Origin: Lysobacterales bacterium
Lineage (GTDB): Bacteria; Pseudomonadota; Gammaproteobacteria; Xanthomonadales; SZUA-5
DNA length: 49,907 bases
Reading direction: 5' to 3'
NCBI GenBank assembly: GCA_022844135.1
Contig: JALHMG010000039.1
Location: 1 to 49,907, forward strand
Below, in pieces: positions 16,157 through 23,937 of this stretch. The translations under genes were made by a program, and so were the position numbers. Each line of letters opens with the position of its first letter. The first letter of the stretch is position 1. The notes under the pieces were generated by a model. It did not search any database and was not told the origin of the DNA. It worked only from the letters and a program-made list of their open reading frames with translations.

Positions 16157-18876
16157 TCTGGTCCGCGCGACCAGGAGGCCGAGACATATTCCGGCTGATC
16201 TCCATGACACTCATCGGAACCCTCTCACTGTTGGTCATGTTGGGAACGCCGTTGGTGGCCAATACCGGAACGCCAGCGGGGTTGCGCGCAACGTTGCTGA
16301 GCCTCGACGATACCGCCTACTTGGGCGGCATTGAACCGCAGGTACGCGAGATGGCGCCCGCGCTGCGTGCCGCTGTTGCGCGCGATATCGGCAGCCGATT
16401 GCCGTCCTGCGAGAAGCCTGATCCGCTGAGCGGCGAAGTGATCATCGATCCCAATGCGGGGAAGCAGGCGCCTGTCGTTGCAAACGAATGGCTGAAGACC
16501 TTGCGCGATCTGCTTGGTAATCCCAATCCTGCGGTGCGCGATGCTGCAGCTTGGCTGCTTGGCGAAATCGGTCCTGCGGCCGCTATCGTCGTACCCGATC
16601 TTCGCCCCAGCGATCACGACCGTTCGCCTTGGTTCACGCATGCACTGAGTCGAGTGTCATGCCAAGCTTACGGAATGACTGCGCCACTGATGGGACTGCC
16701 GGCGCTCGCGTTCGAAGCTGCCGATATCGAACGCACCGATGGGTTGTCGGTCGCGCAGCGGGTTCAGCTTGCGGCCTTCTTGCTTGATCGGCGCGATCTC
16801 GTTTGGCCTGAGGGTTGGTTCGAAGCATTCGTCGAGTCTTACGAACACATAGAAACGCCAAGCACCCCGGCATTGATTGCGCTGGCGAGCGTTGCAGCTG
16901 ATGTGGATCGATTGCCTGAGCATCGCAACGATGCGTTAAGACTATTGCGAATCCTCGGGCCGCTGCCGCCCGAAGCGACTGGACTGCTGGCGGGCGTGAT
17001 GCGCGATGTCGACGACGATGTTGCATGGGAAGCTGCATGGGCTCTCCATGACAATCCAAGCGAGTTGGACGGGGAAGCTGCGCTAAGTCTGTTGCGTCGC
17101 CACAGCGTCGACGTAGGCTCGCTTAATGGGCGCAGCTGCACGCCATACGCGAACACCTCCAAGCAGCTTCTGAGCAGGATCGCGGCTGTATTGCAGGGTC
17201 CTAACTGGGACGACGCGACTGCGGCGGCCAAGCGTCTTGGCTGCCTGCGCGACGTGCGTGCCATCCCAGTACTGCTGCGTGCGTTGGAACATGCGTCTTG
17301 GGAGGTGGTGGAGAGCGCGGTGAAGGCGCTCTCGGCCCACATCGATAAGCCTGAGGTACGATTGAGCCTGGCTCAGTTGAGGGAAGCGCACTGGTCCGGA
17401 CTGATCCGCAAGGCTGCGAGCGAAACGCTCGATCCGCCACCGCCGGAATCGGACCCAGAGACCATTGAGTTGACATGCTTCCACCGTTGCCCGACAAATC
17501 ACTTGAACAGCCAATGCGGCGACGAGCGCGGCATCGTAGATGGCATCTACATGGCGCCAGGATTGGGCGAAGTGGACGTCATTTGGAATCGCGTACGTCG
17601 CCAGCCCATTCCGGCGGCGATCAGTGGCCTCGTGCACACAGATTCTAGAGCGAATTACGGTAGCAACGACTTCAAACGTTTAGCGAGCGGATGGCTGGTC
17701 GCCAGTGACCGCTGGCACTACGACGGCGAACTCAGCTTCATCGACGAGGCTGGTCAAAAGCAATCGATACAGCAATTCGGCGAAGACGGCATTGCGCTCT
17801 TGGATTCACCCCATTTCGGCAACGTCGTACTTGCGCGCTCGCTGTTTGGCGTCGGTAAGGGCGGGTTGTTGGCCACGATCGAAGGAACGCCGGGCAACTT
17901 TAGCCTAAGTTACCGCGCGGTCTTGCCGAGCCCGCCTTGGGGCTGGGCAATGGCGCCGGACGGAACGCTACTGGTGGCCGATCCGTACAACACTGTGGCA
18001 GTCACCTCGGAGGGAAGCATCCAACCGCTCGACTGTCCGCTCAAGGCCCCGCGCCGCTCCGCGAGTACTCTACTGCGCCTTGCCCTCCGCGCGAACGGGG
18101 CACCACTTCCGCCGGAAGTTCGAGACGCCAGCATCGACGTCCGCGTGATCGAGCAATTGCGGGCCACGCAAGCGCAGCAAGCAGCGGACGATAACAATCC
18201 GGCGATCCACCGCAGGTGGTACGTACAAGACGTTTACGAACATGCCGATGCGCTGACCCTGGATGGGCGCGCGGCAGCGGCGCTTGCGCTGATCAAGCGC
18301 GCCGAACTGACCGAGGACGAGCGTAAACCAAGCCAAGAGATCCCGATCCTGCTGGAGGTCGGCGACACTAAAGCTGCGCAGATTCTGCTGAAAAACTCGC
18401 CACCCAGCGAATCCCGTGCGTTGGCGTTCTTTCACGGTGCGCTTGCCGTCGTCTCAGGCAACCAATCAGAACTTGACAATGTTCTCGAAGCACTGCGTTC
18501 GGAGGAAGATGAGTATTCAAGCCTACTGCGGCGGGCTGCGGGTCGGCGTACGACCCCTATCGATGTAGCGACGCCATCGAACCAGGACGTACGACTACAG
18601 CCATGGCCGAAACCGATAGCCGCCTTTCTGGATGGGCACATTGACGAGGCCGCGTTGGTGCTAGCGAGCCATCGCCGCGACGGGCGCATCAACCTCGAAC
18701 ACCTGTGCGAAGCACTGGTCTATGTGGGCCTGGATCTTGCGCGACGCGGGGAGCGGCGAGCCGCGCAGCGTCATCTCGCCGCCGCAGTCCGTCTAGGAAT
18801 GAGGCACTACACAGAGCACACCATGGCTGCCCTTGCCGTGGCTGCTCTCAATGACGGTCGTCGCTCTAGGAAATAA
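16153..18876 (+). CDS. Exported HEAT-repeat protein of unknown function
   Basis: 907 residues from GTG 16153, which overlaps the previous stop. This start gives a basic n-region followed by a hydrophobic core (LISMTLIGTLSLLVMLG), a good signal peptide. ATG 16204 is the alternative but would lose the charged residues. Residues ~100-180, ~250-310 and ~335-420 hold HEAT-like helical pairs (AVRDAAAWLLGEIG; DVAWEAAWALHD; SWEVVESAVKALSAH). The middle (~430-650) has beta-rich sequence reminiscent of propeller blades (WGWAMAPDGTLLVADPYNTVAV). The C-terminal ~200 residues look like TPR helices. Several cysteines are present (CFHRCPTNHLNSQC), suggesting a periplasmic location with disulfides. I recognise no family; a scaffold role is inference. 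It converges on dnaQ. Confidence 0.75.
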   Translation: MIWSARPGGRDIFRLISMTLIGTLSLLVMLGTPLVANTGTPAGLRATLLSLDDTAYLGGIEPQVREMAPALRAAVARDIGSRLPSCEKPDPLSGEVIIDPNAGKQAPVVANEWLKTLRDLLGNPNPAVRDAAAWLLGEIGPAAAIVVPDLRPSDHDRSPWFTHALSRVSCQAYGMTAPLMGLPALAFEAADIERTDGLSVAQRVQLAAFLLDRRDLVWPEGWFEAFVESYEHIETPSTPALIALASVAADVDRLPEHRNDALRLLRILGPLPPEATGLLAGVMRDVDDDVAWEAAWALHDNPSELDGEAALSLLRRHSVDVGSLNGRSCTPYANTSKQLLSRIAAVLQGPNWDDATAAAKRLGCLRDVRAIPVLLRALEHASWEVVESAVKALSAHIDKPEVRLSLAQLREAHWSGLIRKAASETLDPPPPESDPETIELTCFHRCPTNHLNSQCGDERGIVDGIYMAPGLGEVDVIWNRVRRQPIPAAISGLVHTDSRANYGSNDFKRLASGWLVASDRWHYDGELSFIDEAGQKQSIQQFGEDGIALLDSPHFGNVVLARSLFGVGKGGLLATIEGTPGNFSLSYRAVLPSPPWGWAMAPDGTLLVADPYNTVAVTSEGSIQPLDCPLKAPRRSASTLLRLALRANGAPLPPEVRDASIDVRVIEQLRATQAQQAADDNNPAIHRRWYVQDVYEHADALTLDGRAAAALALIKRAELTEDERKPSQEIPILLEVGDTKAAQILLKNSPPSESRALAFFHGALAVVSGNQSELDNVLEALRSEEDEYSSLLRRAAGRRTTPIDVATPSNQDVRLQPWPKPIAAFLDGHIDEAALVLASHRRDGRINLEHLCEALVYVGLDLARRGERRAAQRHLAAAVRLGMRHYTEHTMAALAVAALNDGRRSRK

Positions 18877-18913
18877 CGATCTCAGGAGCGAGGCTCAAAA
18901 GACGACCGTTCGC

Positions 18914-19609
18914 CTACAACCCCAACGCCTGCCACAGCGTCGGCTTGCCGGCGCGCTTCTCCAGGGTTTTCAAGTACTCCGCATGTTCCGCCAATTCGGC
19001 TTCGCTGAGGACGCGGCGCACGATGCGGATTTCGCTGCCCGCAACGTCGAGCAACTGCACGGCGTCGGGCGCGCGCATCAAGTCCAGCGTGCCCTGCCCC
19101 GCCGTCATCGCCAGATACACATCGGCGAGCAGGCGCGCGTCGAGCAGTGCGCCATGCACATGGCGCTGCGAGGCATCGACCTGATAGCGCTTGCACAGTG
19201 CATCTAAGCTGTTGCGCTGGCCGGGGTGCAGCTCGCGAGCGAGCGTGAGCGTATCGAGCACGGTGCAACTCGCCGGCAGCCTGGCCTCGCGGCCGCACAA
19301 ACGCAGCTCGTTCTCCAGGAAGCCGACATCGAAGGACGCATTGTGCGCGAGGATTTCGGCGCCATCGATAAAGCGCAGCCACTCGTCCACGATGTCCGGA
19401 AAGCGCGGCTTGTCGGCGAGGAATTCGCTGGTCAATCCATGCACCGCCAGCGCGCCTGGCTCGCTGTCGCGATCGGGATTCAGATAGAAATGGAAGCTTC
19501 GTCCGGTGACGACGCGTTCCAGAATTTCCACGCAGCCGATTTCGATGACGCGATGGCCGGCGCCCACGTCCATGCCGGTGGTTTCGGTATCGAGCGTCAG
19601 TTGGCGCAT
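18914..19609 (-). CDS. dnaQ: DNA polymerase III epsilon subunit, proofreading exonuclease
   Basis: 231 residues. The DEDDh 3'-5' exonuclease residues are all present: D7 and E9 in LDTETTG, D94 in [10 protein letters not shown]152 and D157 in [10 protein letters not shown]. Spacing matches E. coli DnaQ (H and D five apart). The C-terminal ~45 residues ([19 protein letters not shown]) form the helical tail that in known epsilon subunits contacts the polymerase alpha subunit. The enzyme proofreads within the replicase core. Its start overlaps the 3' end of rnhA on the same strand by 13 bases. The rnhA-dnaQ pairing is conserved in Gammaproteobacteria. Confidence 0.95.
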   Translation of the reverse strand: MRQLTLDTETTGMDVGAGHRVIEIGCVEILERVVTGRSFHFYLNPDRDSEPGALAVHGLTSEFLADKPRFPDIVDEWLRFIDGAEILAHNASFDVGFLENELRLCGREARLPASCTVLDTLTLARELHPGQRNSLDALCKRYQVDASQRHVHGALLDARLLADVYLAMTAGQGTLDLMRAPDAVQLLDVAGSEIRIVRRVLSEAELAEHAEYLKTLEKRAGKPTLWQALGL

Positions 19610-20058
19610 AAGGCCTTCTGCAGCGTCTGCTGCGCCAGTTGGTCGACATGCTCGTTGTACTTGACGCCGCTATGGCCGCGCACCCAAATCCACTGGACGT
19701 CGTGTTTAGCGACCGCTGCAGACAGGCGCTCCCACAGATCGCGGTTGATCACCGGACCGCCGCTGGCTGTTTTCCAGCCGCGGCGCACCCAGTTCGGCAT
19801 CCATTGTGTGATGCCATCGATGACGTATCTGGAGTCGGCGTGAATCTTGACGCGGCAGCGACGCTTGAGCGCTTCCAGCCCGCCGATGGCGGCCATCAGC
19901 TCCATCCTATTGTTGGTCGTGGCTGGGTCGAAGCCGCTCAATTCGCGCGACTTGTCGCCGGTCATCAACAGCGCCGCCCACGCACCCGGCCCGGGGTTGC
20001 CGGAGCAGGCGCCATCGCAATACATCACGACCTCCGTCAACGCCTTTTCAACCGGCAC
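19597..20058 (-). CDS. rnhA: Ribonuclease HI
   Basis: 153 residues from GTG 20058, preferred because AAGGA lies about 7 bases upstream and the length then matches the family. An in-frame GTG at 20094 is possible. The catalytic set of RNase HI is complete, at positions shifted by five from E. coli: D15 ([13 protein letters not shown]), E53 (NNRMEL), D75 (HADSRYV), H129 (RGHSG) and D139. It cleaves the RNA strand of RNA:DNA hybrids, removing R-loops and primers. The start overlaps the end of the upstream methyltransferase gene by 11 bases and the end overlaps dnaQ, giving a three-gene minus-strand operon. Confidence 0.95.
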   Translation of the reverse strand: MPVEKALTEVVMYCDGACSGNPGPGAWAALLMTGDKSRELSGFDPATTNNRMELMAAIGGLEALKRRCRVKIHADSRYVIDGITQWMPNWVRRGWKTASGGPVINRDLWERLSAAVAKHDVQWIWVRGHSGVKYNEHVDQLAQQTLQKALCAN

Positions 20059-20740
20059 GGCGCAGTCCTTGCGGTACGCCGACGCTTGCCGCACGCGGTC
20101 GCGCGCGCCCCAACGGGATGCGAATCACATTGCTTTGCTCGCGCCGGGCCGACAGCCCGTACAGGCTCGCCCACGTCGACCAGAATCGTTGCCCGACCAG
20201 ATCCAGACCATCGCCGATCGAGTCGATCAGTGCCGCCGGCAGCGGCGGCCAGCACAGGCGCCGCTCGCATTGCACATCGATGAGATCGAGAGCGTGCAGC
20301 TCGCTGCGCAAGCGATACATGGGCGGCGCGAGTGCGCGGCCCGAAAAGCGATCCAGGCAGCCGACCCAGCCAAATGGGTTGATGTTAATCACCAGCAACC
20401 GTCCATTGCCGGTCAGTACGCGGGCGCACTCTTCGAGCAGCGTCGGCCAGTGGTCGGCGTCGACAACACATCGGTCGAGCGCAATGAATGCAAAGGCGCT
20501 GTCGTCGAAGGGCAGCCATGGCAGCTGCGAACGGATTGGCGCAATCAGTTGTCCATCGCGCAGACACACATCGAATCGCGTGCGTCCAGGGCGCTCAACC
20601 ACCGCCGCCAGATCGTGCGAAATGCGCAAGGCCAGCCCGCCGCAATCGCGCCAATGGCTTTCGATCCACCGCTCGCACGTCGCATCGATGCGCGACGCGA
20701 TGCGCGTGTCTTGCATGTCATGGCTGGCTGAATCACTCAT
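20048..20740 (-). CDS. SAM-dependent class I methyltransferase (YafS position)
   Basis: 230 residues from ATG 20740; the frame is open further upstream, but across the divergent mltD promoter region. The sequence has the tail end of a class I methyltransferase fold: [21 protein letters not shown] (Asp-rich strand 4), [21 protein letters not shown] and a C-terminal alpha/beta segment. The SAM-binding glycine motif is weak. In E. coli the same place next to rnhA is taken by yafS, so orthology is likely on context. The substrate is unknown. It is divergent from mltD with about 90 bases between the start codons. Confidence 0.8.
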   Translation of the reverse strand: MSDSASHDMQDTRIASRIDATCERWIESHWRDCGGLALRISHDLAAVVERPGRTRFDVCLRDGQLIAPIRSQLPWLPFDDSAFAFIALDRCVVDADHWPTLLEECARVLTGNGRLLVININPFGWVGCLDRFSGRALAPPMYRLRSELHALDLIDVQCERRLCWPPLPAALIDSIGDGLDLVGQRFWSTWASLYGLSARREQSNVIRIPLGRARPRAASVGVPQGLRRAG

Positions 20741-20829
20741 GTCGCCAAGCATAACGGCTGCAACCGAAACATTGACCTCGATATGACCGCGATGTGACCA
20801 TCCGCGCCCTGTTAAATTCCGGTGGCTGC

Positions 20830-22005
20830 ATGCTCCGTCGCTTCGCACTGATCTCGCTTGCGGTGTTGGCCGGCTGCTCGGTCGTCCCGACCGCGCCGAT
20901 GGTTGAGGCGCCGCCCGAGGCCGAGGTCGTTACGCCGCCTGCAGTGCCCGAGCCCAAGTCAGTGCCAACGCCGGCGAACATCAGCAGCGTGCAGCGCGAG
21001 CCGGATTTGTGGCAGCGCTTTCGCAACGCTCGCCACTGGCAACCCTGCGACTTGAAGCCTGGTGTCGAACGTTGGATTGGGCGTTATGCCGGCAGCCGCA
21101 CGCGCTTTGCCGCGACGTTGGAACCTGCCCTGCCGCTGATGGACTACGTACTGACGCGCAGCGAGGAGTTGGGCTTGTCGTCTGAGACGATGCTGTTGCC
21201 GATCGTCGAGAGCTATTACCGACCGGACGCGCGCGGCCCCGGCGGGGCGCTGGGTATGTGGCAGTTGATGCCCGACACCGGGCGCCGTTTTGGCCTGGTG
21301 CCGCGCTCGGGCGCCGACCCGCGCACCGATGTGATTGCGGCCACCGACGCGGCGCTGGAGTTGCTGACGCGCAATGCCGAGACCTTCGCTGCCAATCCCA
21401 AACTGATGTACGCCGCCTACAACGCCGGGGACTACCGATTGCGCAAAGCGCTGCGCGGTCGCGACATGGAAGATCTGGATACCCTGGAAGGATTGGGCCT
21501 GACCAAAACCACGCGCGATTACCTCGACAAGGTCAAGGCACTGGGTTGCCTGCTCGGCGAACCCGAGCGCTTCGATCTGGTGTTGCCGCGCTTCGATCCA
21601 CGCGATCGACTGGCCGTGTTTCGACCCACTTACGCGGTCGATCCGGAGAGCGTATTCGCGTTGGCCGGGATGGACCGGAAGTTTGCGGTGTCCATCAATC
21701 GAACCGCCGCAGCGCTCGGGCGCGCCGGCCCTGGCGAGCCCTTGCTGGTGCGCCAGAGCGCGCTCGACGATTTACGCACGGCAGATAGCGGCAAACAATT
21801 GGCCGCCGCCAAACCACGCAAAGCGCCGCCGCCCGCCGCAGTTGCAACCACCAAGGTTGCGACGCATCGCGTGGTTTCGGGCGATTCGTTGTGGACGATT
21901 TCGCGGCGCTATCGGGTCAAACTTGCCGATCTGATGCGCTGGAACGGATTGACCCGGCGCTCGGTATTGCGTCTTGGACAGGAGATCCGGCTCGGCGCGG
22001 GATAA
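20830..22005 (+). CDS. mltD: Membrane-bound lytic murein transglycosylase D
   Basis: 391 residues from ATG 20830; a frame to 20794 adds nothing sensible. A lipobox (LAGC, C16) predicts anchoring to the outer membrane. The lysozyme-like SLT domain spans ~95-230, with catalytic E127 in LLPIVESYYRPDA and the typical GALGMWQLMP and NPKLMYAAYNAGD. A Pro/Ala/Lys linker leads to one C-terminal LysM domain (~345-389; HRVVSGDSLWTISRRY). MltD cleaves the glycan backbone of peptidoglycan, making 1,6-anhydro-muropeptides. E. coli MltD carries two LysM domains, so this is a shorter form. In E. coli the neighbour is gloB, which is absent here. Confidence 0.92.
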   Translation: MLRRFALISLAVLAGCSVVPTAPMVEAPPEAEVVTPPAVPEPKSVPTPANISSVQREPDLWQRFRNARHWQPCDLKPGVERWIGRYAGSRTRFAATLEPALPLMDYVLTRSEELGLSSETMLLPIVESYYRPDARGPGGALGMWQLMPDTGRRFGLVPRSGADPRTDVIAATDAALELLTRNAETFAANPKLMYAAYNAGDYRLRKALRGRDMEDLDTLEGLGLTKTTRDYLDKVKALGCLLGEPERFDLVLPRFDPRDRLAVFRPTYAVDPESVFALAGMDRKFAVSINRTAAALGRAGPGEPLLVRQSALDDLRTADSGKQLAAAKPRKAPPPAAVATTKVATHRVVSGDSLWTISRRYRVKLADLMRWNGLTRRSVLRLGQEIRLGAG

Positions 22006-22068
22006 CAGCGATGCATGCCTTGTGCCGAATGCGCATACTTGCGCCCCTCGATTTCATCGGAGCACGTC

Positions 22069-22857
22069 GTGGGTTTTCTCTCTGGCAAGCGCGCACTGAT
22101 TACTGGTATCGCATCGAGTCGTTCCATCGCCTGGGGCATTGCCGAGGCGATGCACAAGCACGGTGCGAGCCTGGCGTTCTCGTATCAAACCGAACGCCTG
22201 AAGGAGCGCGTCGACGATGCCGCGGCGAACTTCGGCGGCGGACCGGTGATCCCCTGCGATGTCGCCAATGAGGGCGATATCGAGCGCATGTTCGCGCAGC
22301 TGGCGGAATCCTGGGACAGCGTCGACATCGTAGTACACGCCATCGCCTTCGCGCCGCGCGAGCAGCTGCAGGGCAAGTTCGTCGATGCCGTGACCCGCGA
22401 AGGATTCAAGATCGCGCATGAGATCAGCTCCTACAGCTTCGCCGAGATGGCGCGCGCATCGCGTCCGCTCATGAGAGACCGCGCCGGCGCGCTGCTGACA
22501 CTGAGTTATCTGGGCGCGGTGCGGGCGCTGCCGAACTACAACGTGATGGGTCTGGCCAAAGCCTCGCTCGAAGCCTCGGTGCGCTTTCTCGCCCAGGATC
22601 TTGGCCCTGAAGGCACGCGCGTCAATGCGATCTCCGCCGGCCCCATCAAGACGCTGGCTGCGGCAGGCGTCGGCAACCTGCGCAAGATGCTGGATCACGT
22701 CGAAAAGTCAGCGCCGATCCGGCGCAATGTAACCATCGAAGACGTCGGCAACGCCGCCGCGTTTTTGTGCTCCGATCTCGCCGCCGGCGTCACTGGCGAG
22801 GTGTTGTACGTCGATGGCGGCTACAGCCATGTCAGCATGAGCGAGTTGGCGACGTGA
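22069..22857 (+). CDS. fabI: Enoyl-[acyl-carrier-protein] reductase (NADH)
   Basis: 262 residues from GTG 22069, chosen because GGAG (22059-22062) is well spaced and the protein then begins [13 protein letters not shown] as FabI does. It is a short-chain dehydrogenase-fold enzyme that catalyses the last reduction of type II fatty-acid elongation. The dinucleotide-binding [13 protein letters not shown] and the catalytic Y157 and K164 ([10 protein letters not shown]) with Y147 are all present, each offset by one from E. coli FabI. The family is the target of triclosan-type inhibitors. The stop overlaps the GTG of a small membrane protein gene. Confidence 0.95.
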   Translation: MGFLSGKRALITGIASSRSIAWGIAEAMHKHGASLAFSYQTERLKERVDDAAANFGGGPVIPCDVANEGDIERMFAQLAESWDSVDIVVHAIAFAPREQLQGKFVDAVTREGFKIAHEISSYSFAEMARASRPLMRDRAGALLTLSYLGAVRALPNYNVMGLAKASLEASVRFLAQDLGPEGTRVNAISAGPIKTLAAAGVGNLRKMLDHVEKSAPIRRNVTIEDVGNAAAFLCSDLAAGVTGEVLYVDGGYSHVSMSELAT

Positions 22858-23249
22858 GCCCGATGCCGCTGCGCCACCATGTCATTTTGTTGATTCAGGC
22901 GATCGTCGTCTGGGCGCTGTTTTGGTTGGCCGGCTGGCCGGACTACTTCCAGCAGTACTCGCCGGTTTTTTTGGGCGTTGGCAGCGTGCTGCTGTCGGTG
23001 GGCTTCTCGTTGATCGCGCTGGCGGTGCTGCTTCCGCGCACGCCAGAACGGCGTCGGCAGCGGGCGTTCTGGATCGCGCTGTACTTCACGGTGCCGTTCG
23101 CAATTCTCGACACGCTGTACTGCGGCGTACACCTGGGGCACGGCGCCGGGTACTTGTACTCGTTTTGGTATCTCTCAGTGTTCTATCTGACGCCGTGGCT
23201 GACGTTTCCGCCGACGGCGTGGTTGTTGAATCGCGCTGCCAGCCGATAA
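22854..23249 (+). CDS. Small four-helix membrane protein, function unknown
   Basis: 131 residues from GTG 22854, overlapping the fabI stop (GTGA); ATG 22863 is the alternative. Four hydrophobic segments: [19 protein letters not shown], a second at ~40-62, [19 protein letters not shown] and a last at ~102-120 ([16 protein letters not shown]). An Arg-rich loop (RTPERRRQR) lies between helices 2 and 3, probably cytoplasmic. I do not recognise a family. The overlap suggests co-transcription with fabI. The palindrome array begins 7 bases past its stop. Confidence 0.75.
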   Translation: MSPMPLRHHVILLIQAIVVWALFWLAGWPDYFQQYSPVFLGVGSVLLSVGFSLIALAVLLPRTPERRRQRAFWIALYFTVPFAILDTLYCGVHLGHGAGYLYSFWYLSVFYLTPWLTFPPTAWLLNRAASR

Positions 23250-23255
23250 CGCTCT

Positions 23256-23451
23256 GGTATGCGGACCCGTCCGCAGCCGTTGACTTAGGTACGCGGACTC
23301 GTGGTCCGCAGCCGTTGACTTTGGTACGCGGACCCATGGTCCGCAGCCGTTGACTTTGGTACGCGGACCCATGGTCCGCAGCCGTTGACTTTGGTACGCG
23401 GACCCATGGTCCGCAGCCGTTGACTTTGGTACGCGGACCCATGGTCCGCAG
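23256..23451 (+). repeat. Palindrome array, left half: 35-bp tandem units
   Basis: Units begin at 23256 (degenerate, 32 bases), 23288, 23323, 23358, 23393 and 23428 (cut short). The period is exactly 35 bases. Each unit is GGTACGCGGACCCATGGTCC followed by GCAGCCGTTGACTTT. The core GCGGACC-CAT-GGTCCGC is a 7-bp stem with a 3-base loop. The units sit head to tail just after the stop of the fabI-linked membrane gene. Together with the right half they could act as a bidirectional terminator or RNA-stabilising structure; this is inference. No variable spacers are present, so it is not a CRISPR. Confidence 0.9.
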
Positions 23452-23480
23452 GCTTTTGCCTTTGCTCTTCCAGTAGCAGA

Positions 23481-23920
23481 GCGCACAAGCAACAGCTGCG
23501 GACCATGGGTCCGCGTACCTAAGCGCATTCGCGTACCAAAGCGCATCAAGCGCACAAGCAACAGCTGCGGACCATGGGTCCGCGTACCTAAGCGCATTCG
23601 CGTACCAAAGCGCATTCGCGTACCAAAGCGCATCAAGCACACAAGCAACAGCTGCGGACCATGGGTCCGCGTACCTAAGCGCATCCGCGTACCAAAGCGC
23701 ATCAAGCGCACAAGCAACAGCTGCGGACCATGGGTCCGCGTACCTAAGCGCATTCGCGTACCAAAGCGCGTCAAGCGCACAAGCAACAGCTGCGGACCAT
23801 GGGTCCGCGTACCTAAGCGCATCCGCGTACCAAAGCGCATCAAGCGCACAAGCAACAGCTGCGGACCATGGGTCCGCGTACCAAAGCGCATTCGCGTACC
23901 GATGCGCATCAAGCGCACAA
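23481..23920 (-). repeat. Palindrome array, right half: 69-bp tandem units in opposite orientation
   Basis: Units start at 23481, 23550, 23637, 23706, 23775, 23844 and, partial, 23913. Spacing is 69 bases except one of 87, where an 18-base sub-unit (CGCATTCGCGTACCAAAG) is duplicated. Each unit carries the same core in reverse (GCGGACCATGGGTCCGC), then CGTACC steps. Because 69 is a multiple of three, long open frames cross the array on the minus strand; they are by-products of periodicity. The half ends 18 bases before the stop of the oxygenase-methyltransferase gene, so both halves lie between convergent genes. Confidence 0.9.
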
Positions 23921-23937
23921 ACAAACGTGCACCAGGA

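Noticed and set aside
23256-23920. CRISPR array
   Set aside because: Units are tandem with constant filler and change orientation midway; there are no unique spacers and no cas genes.
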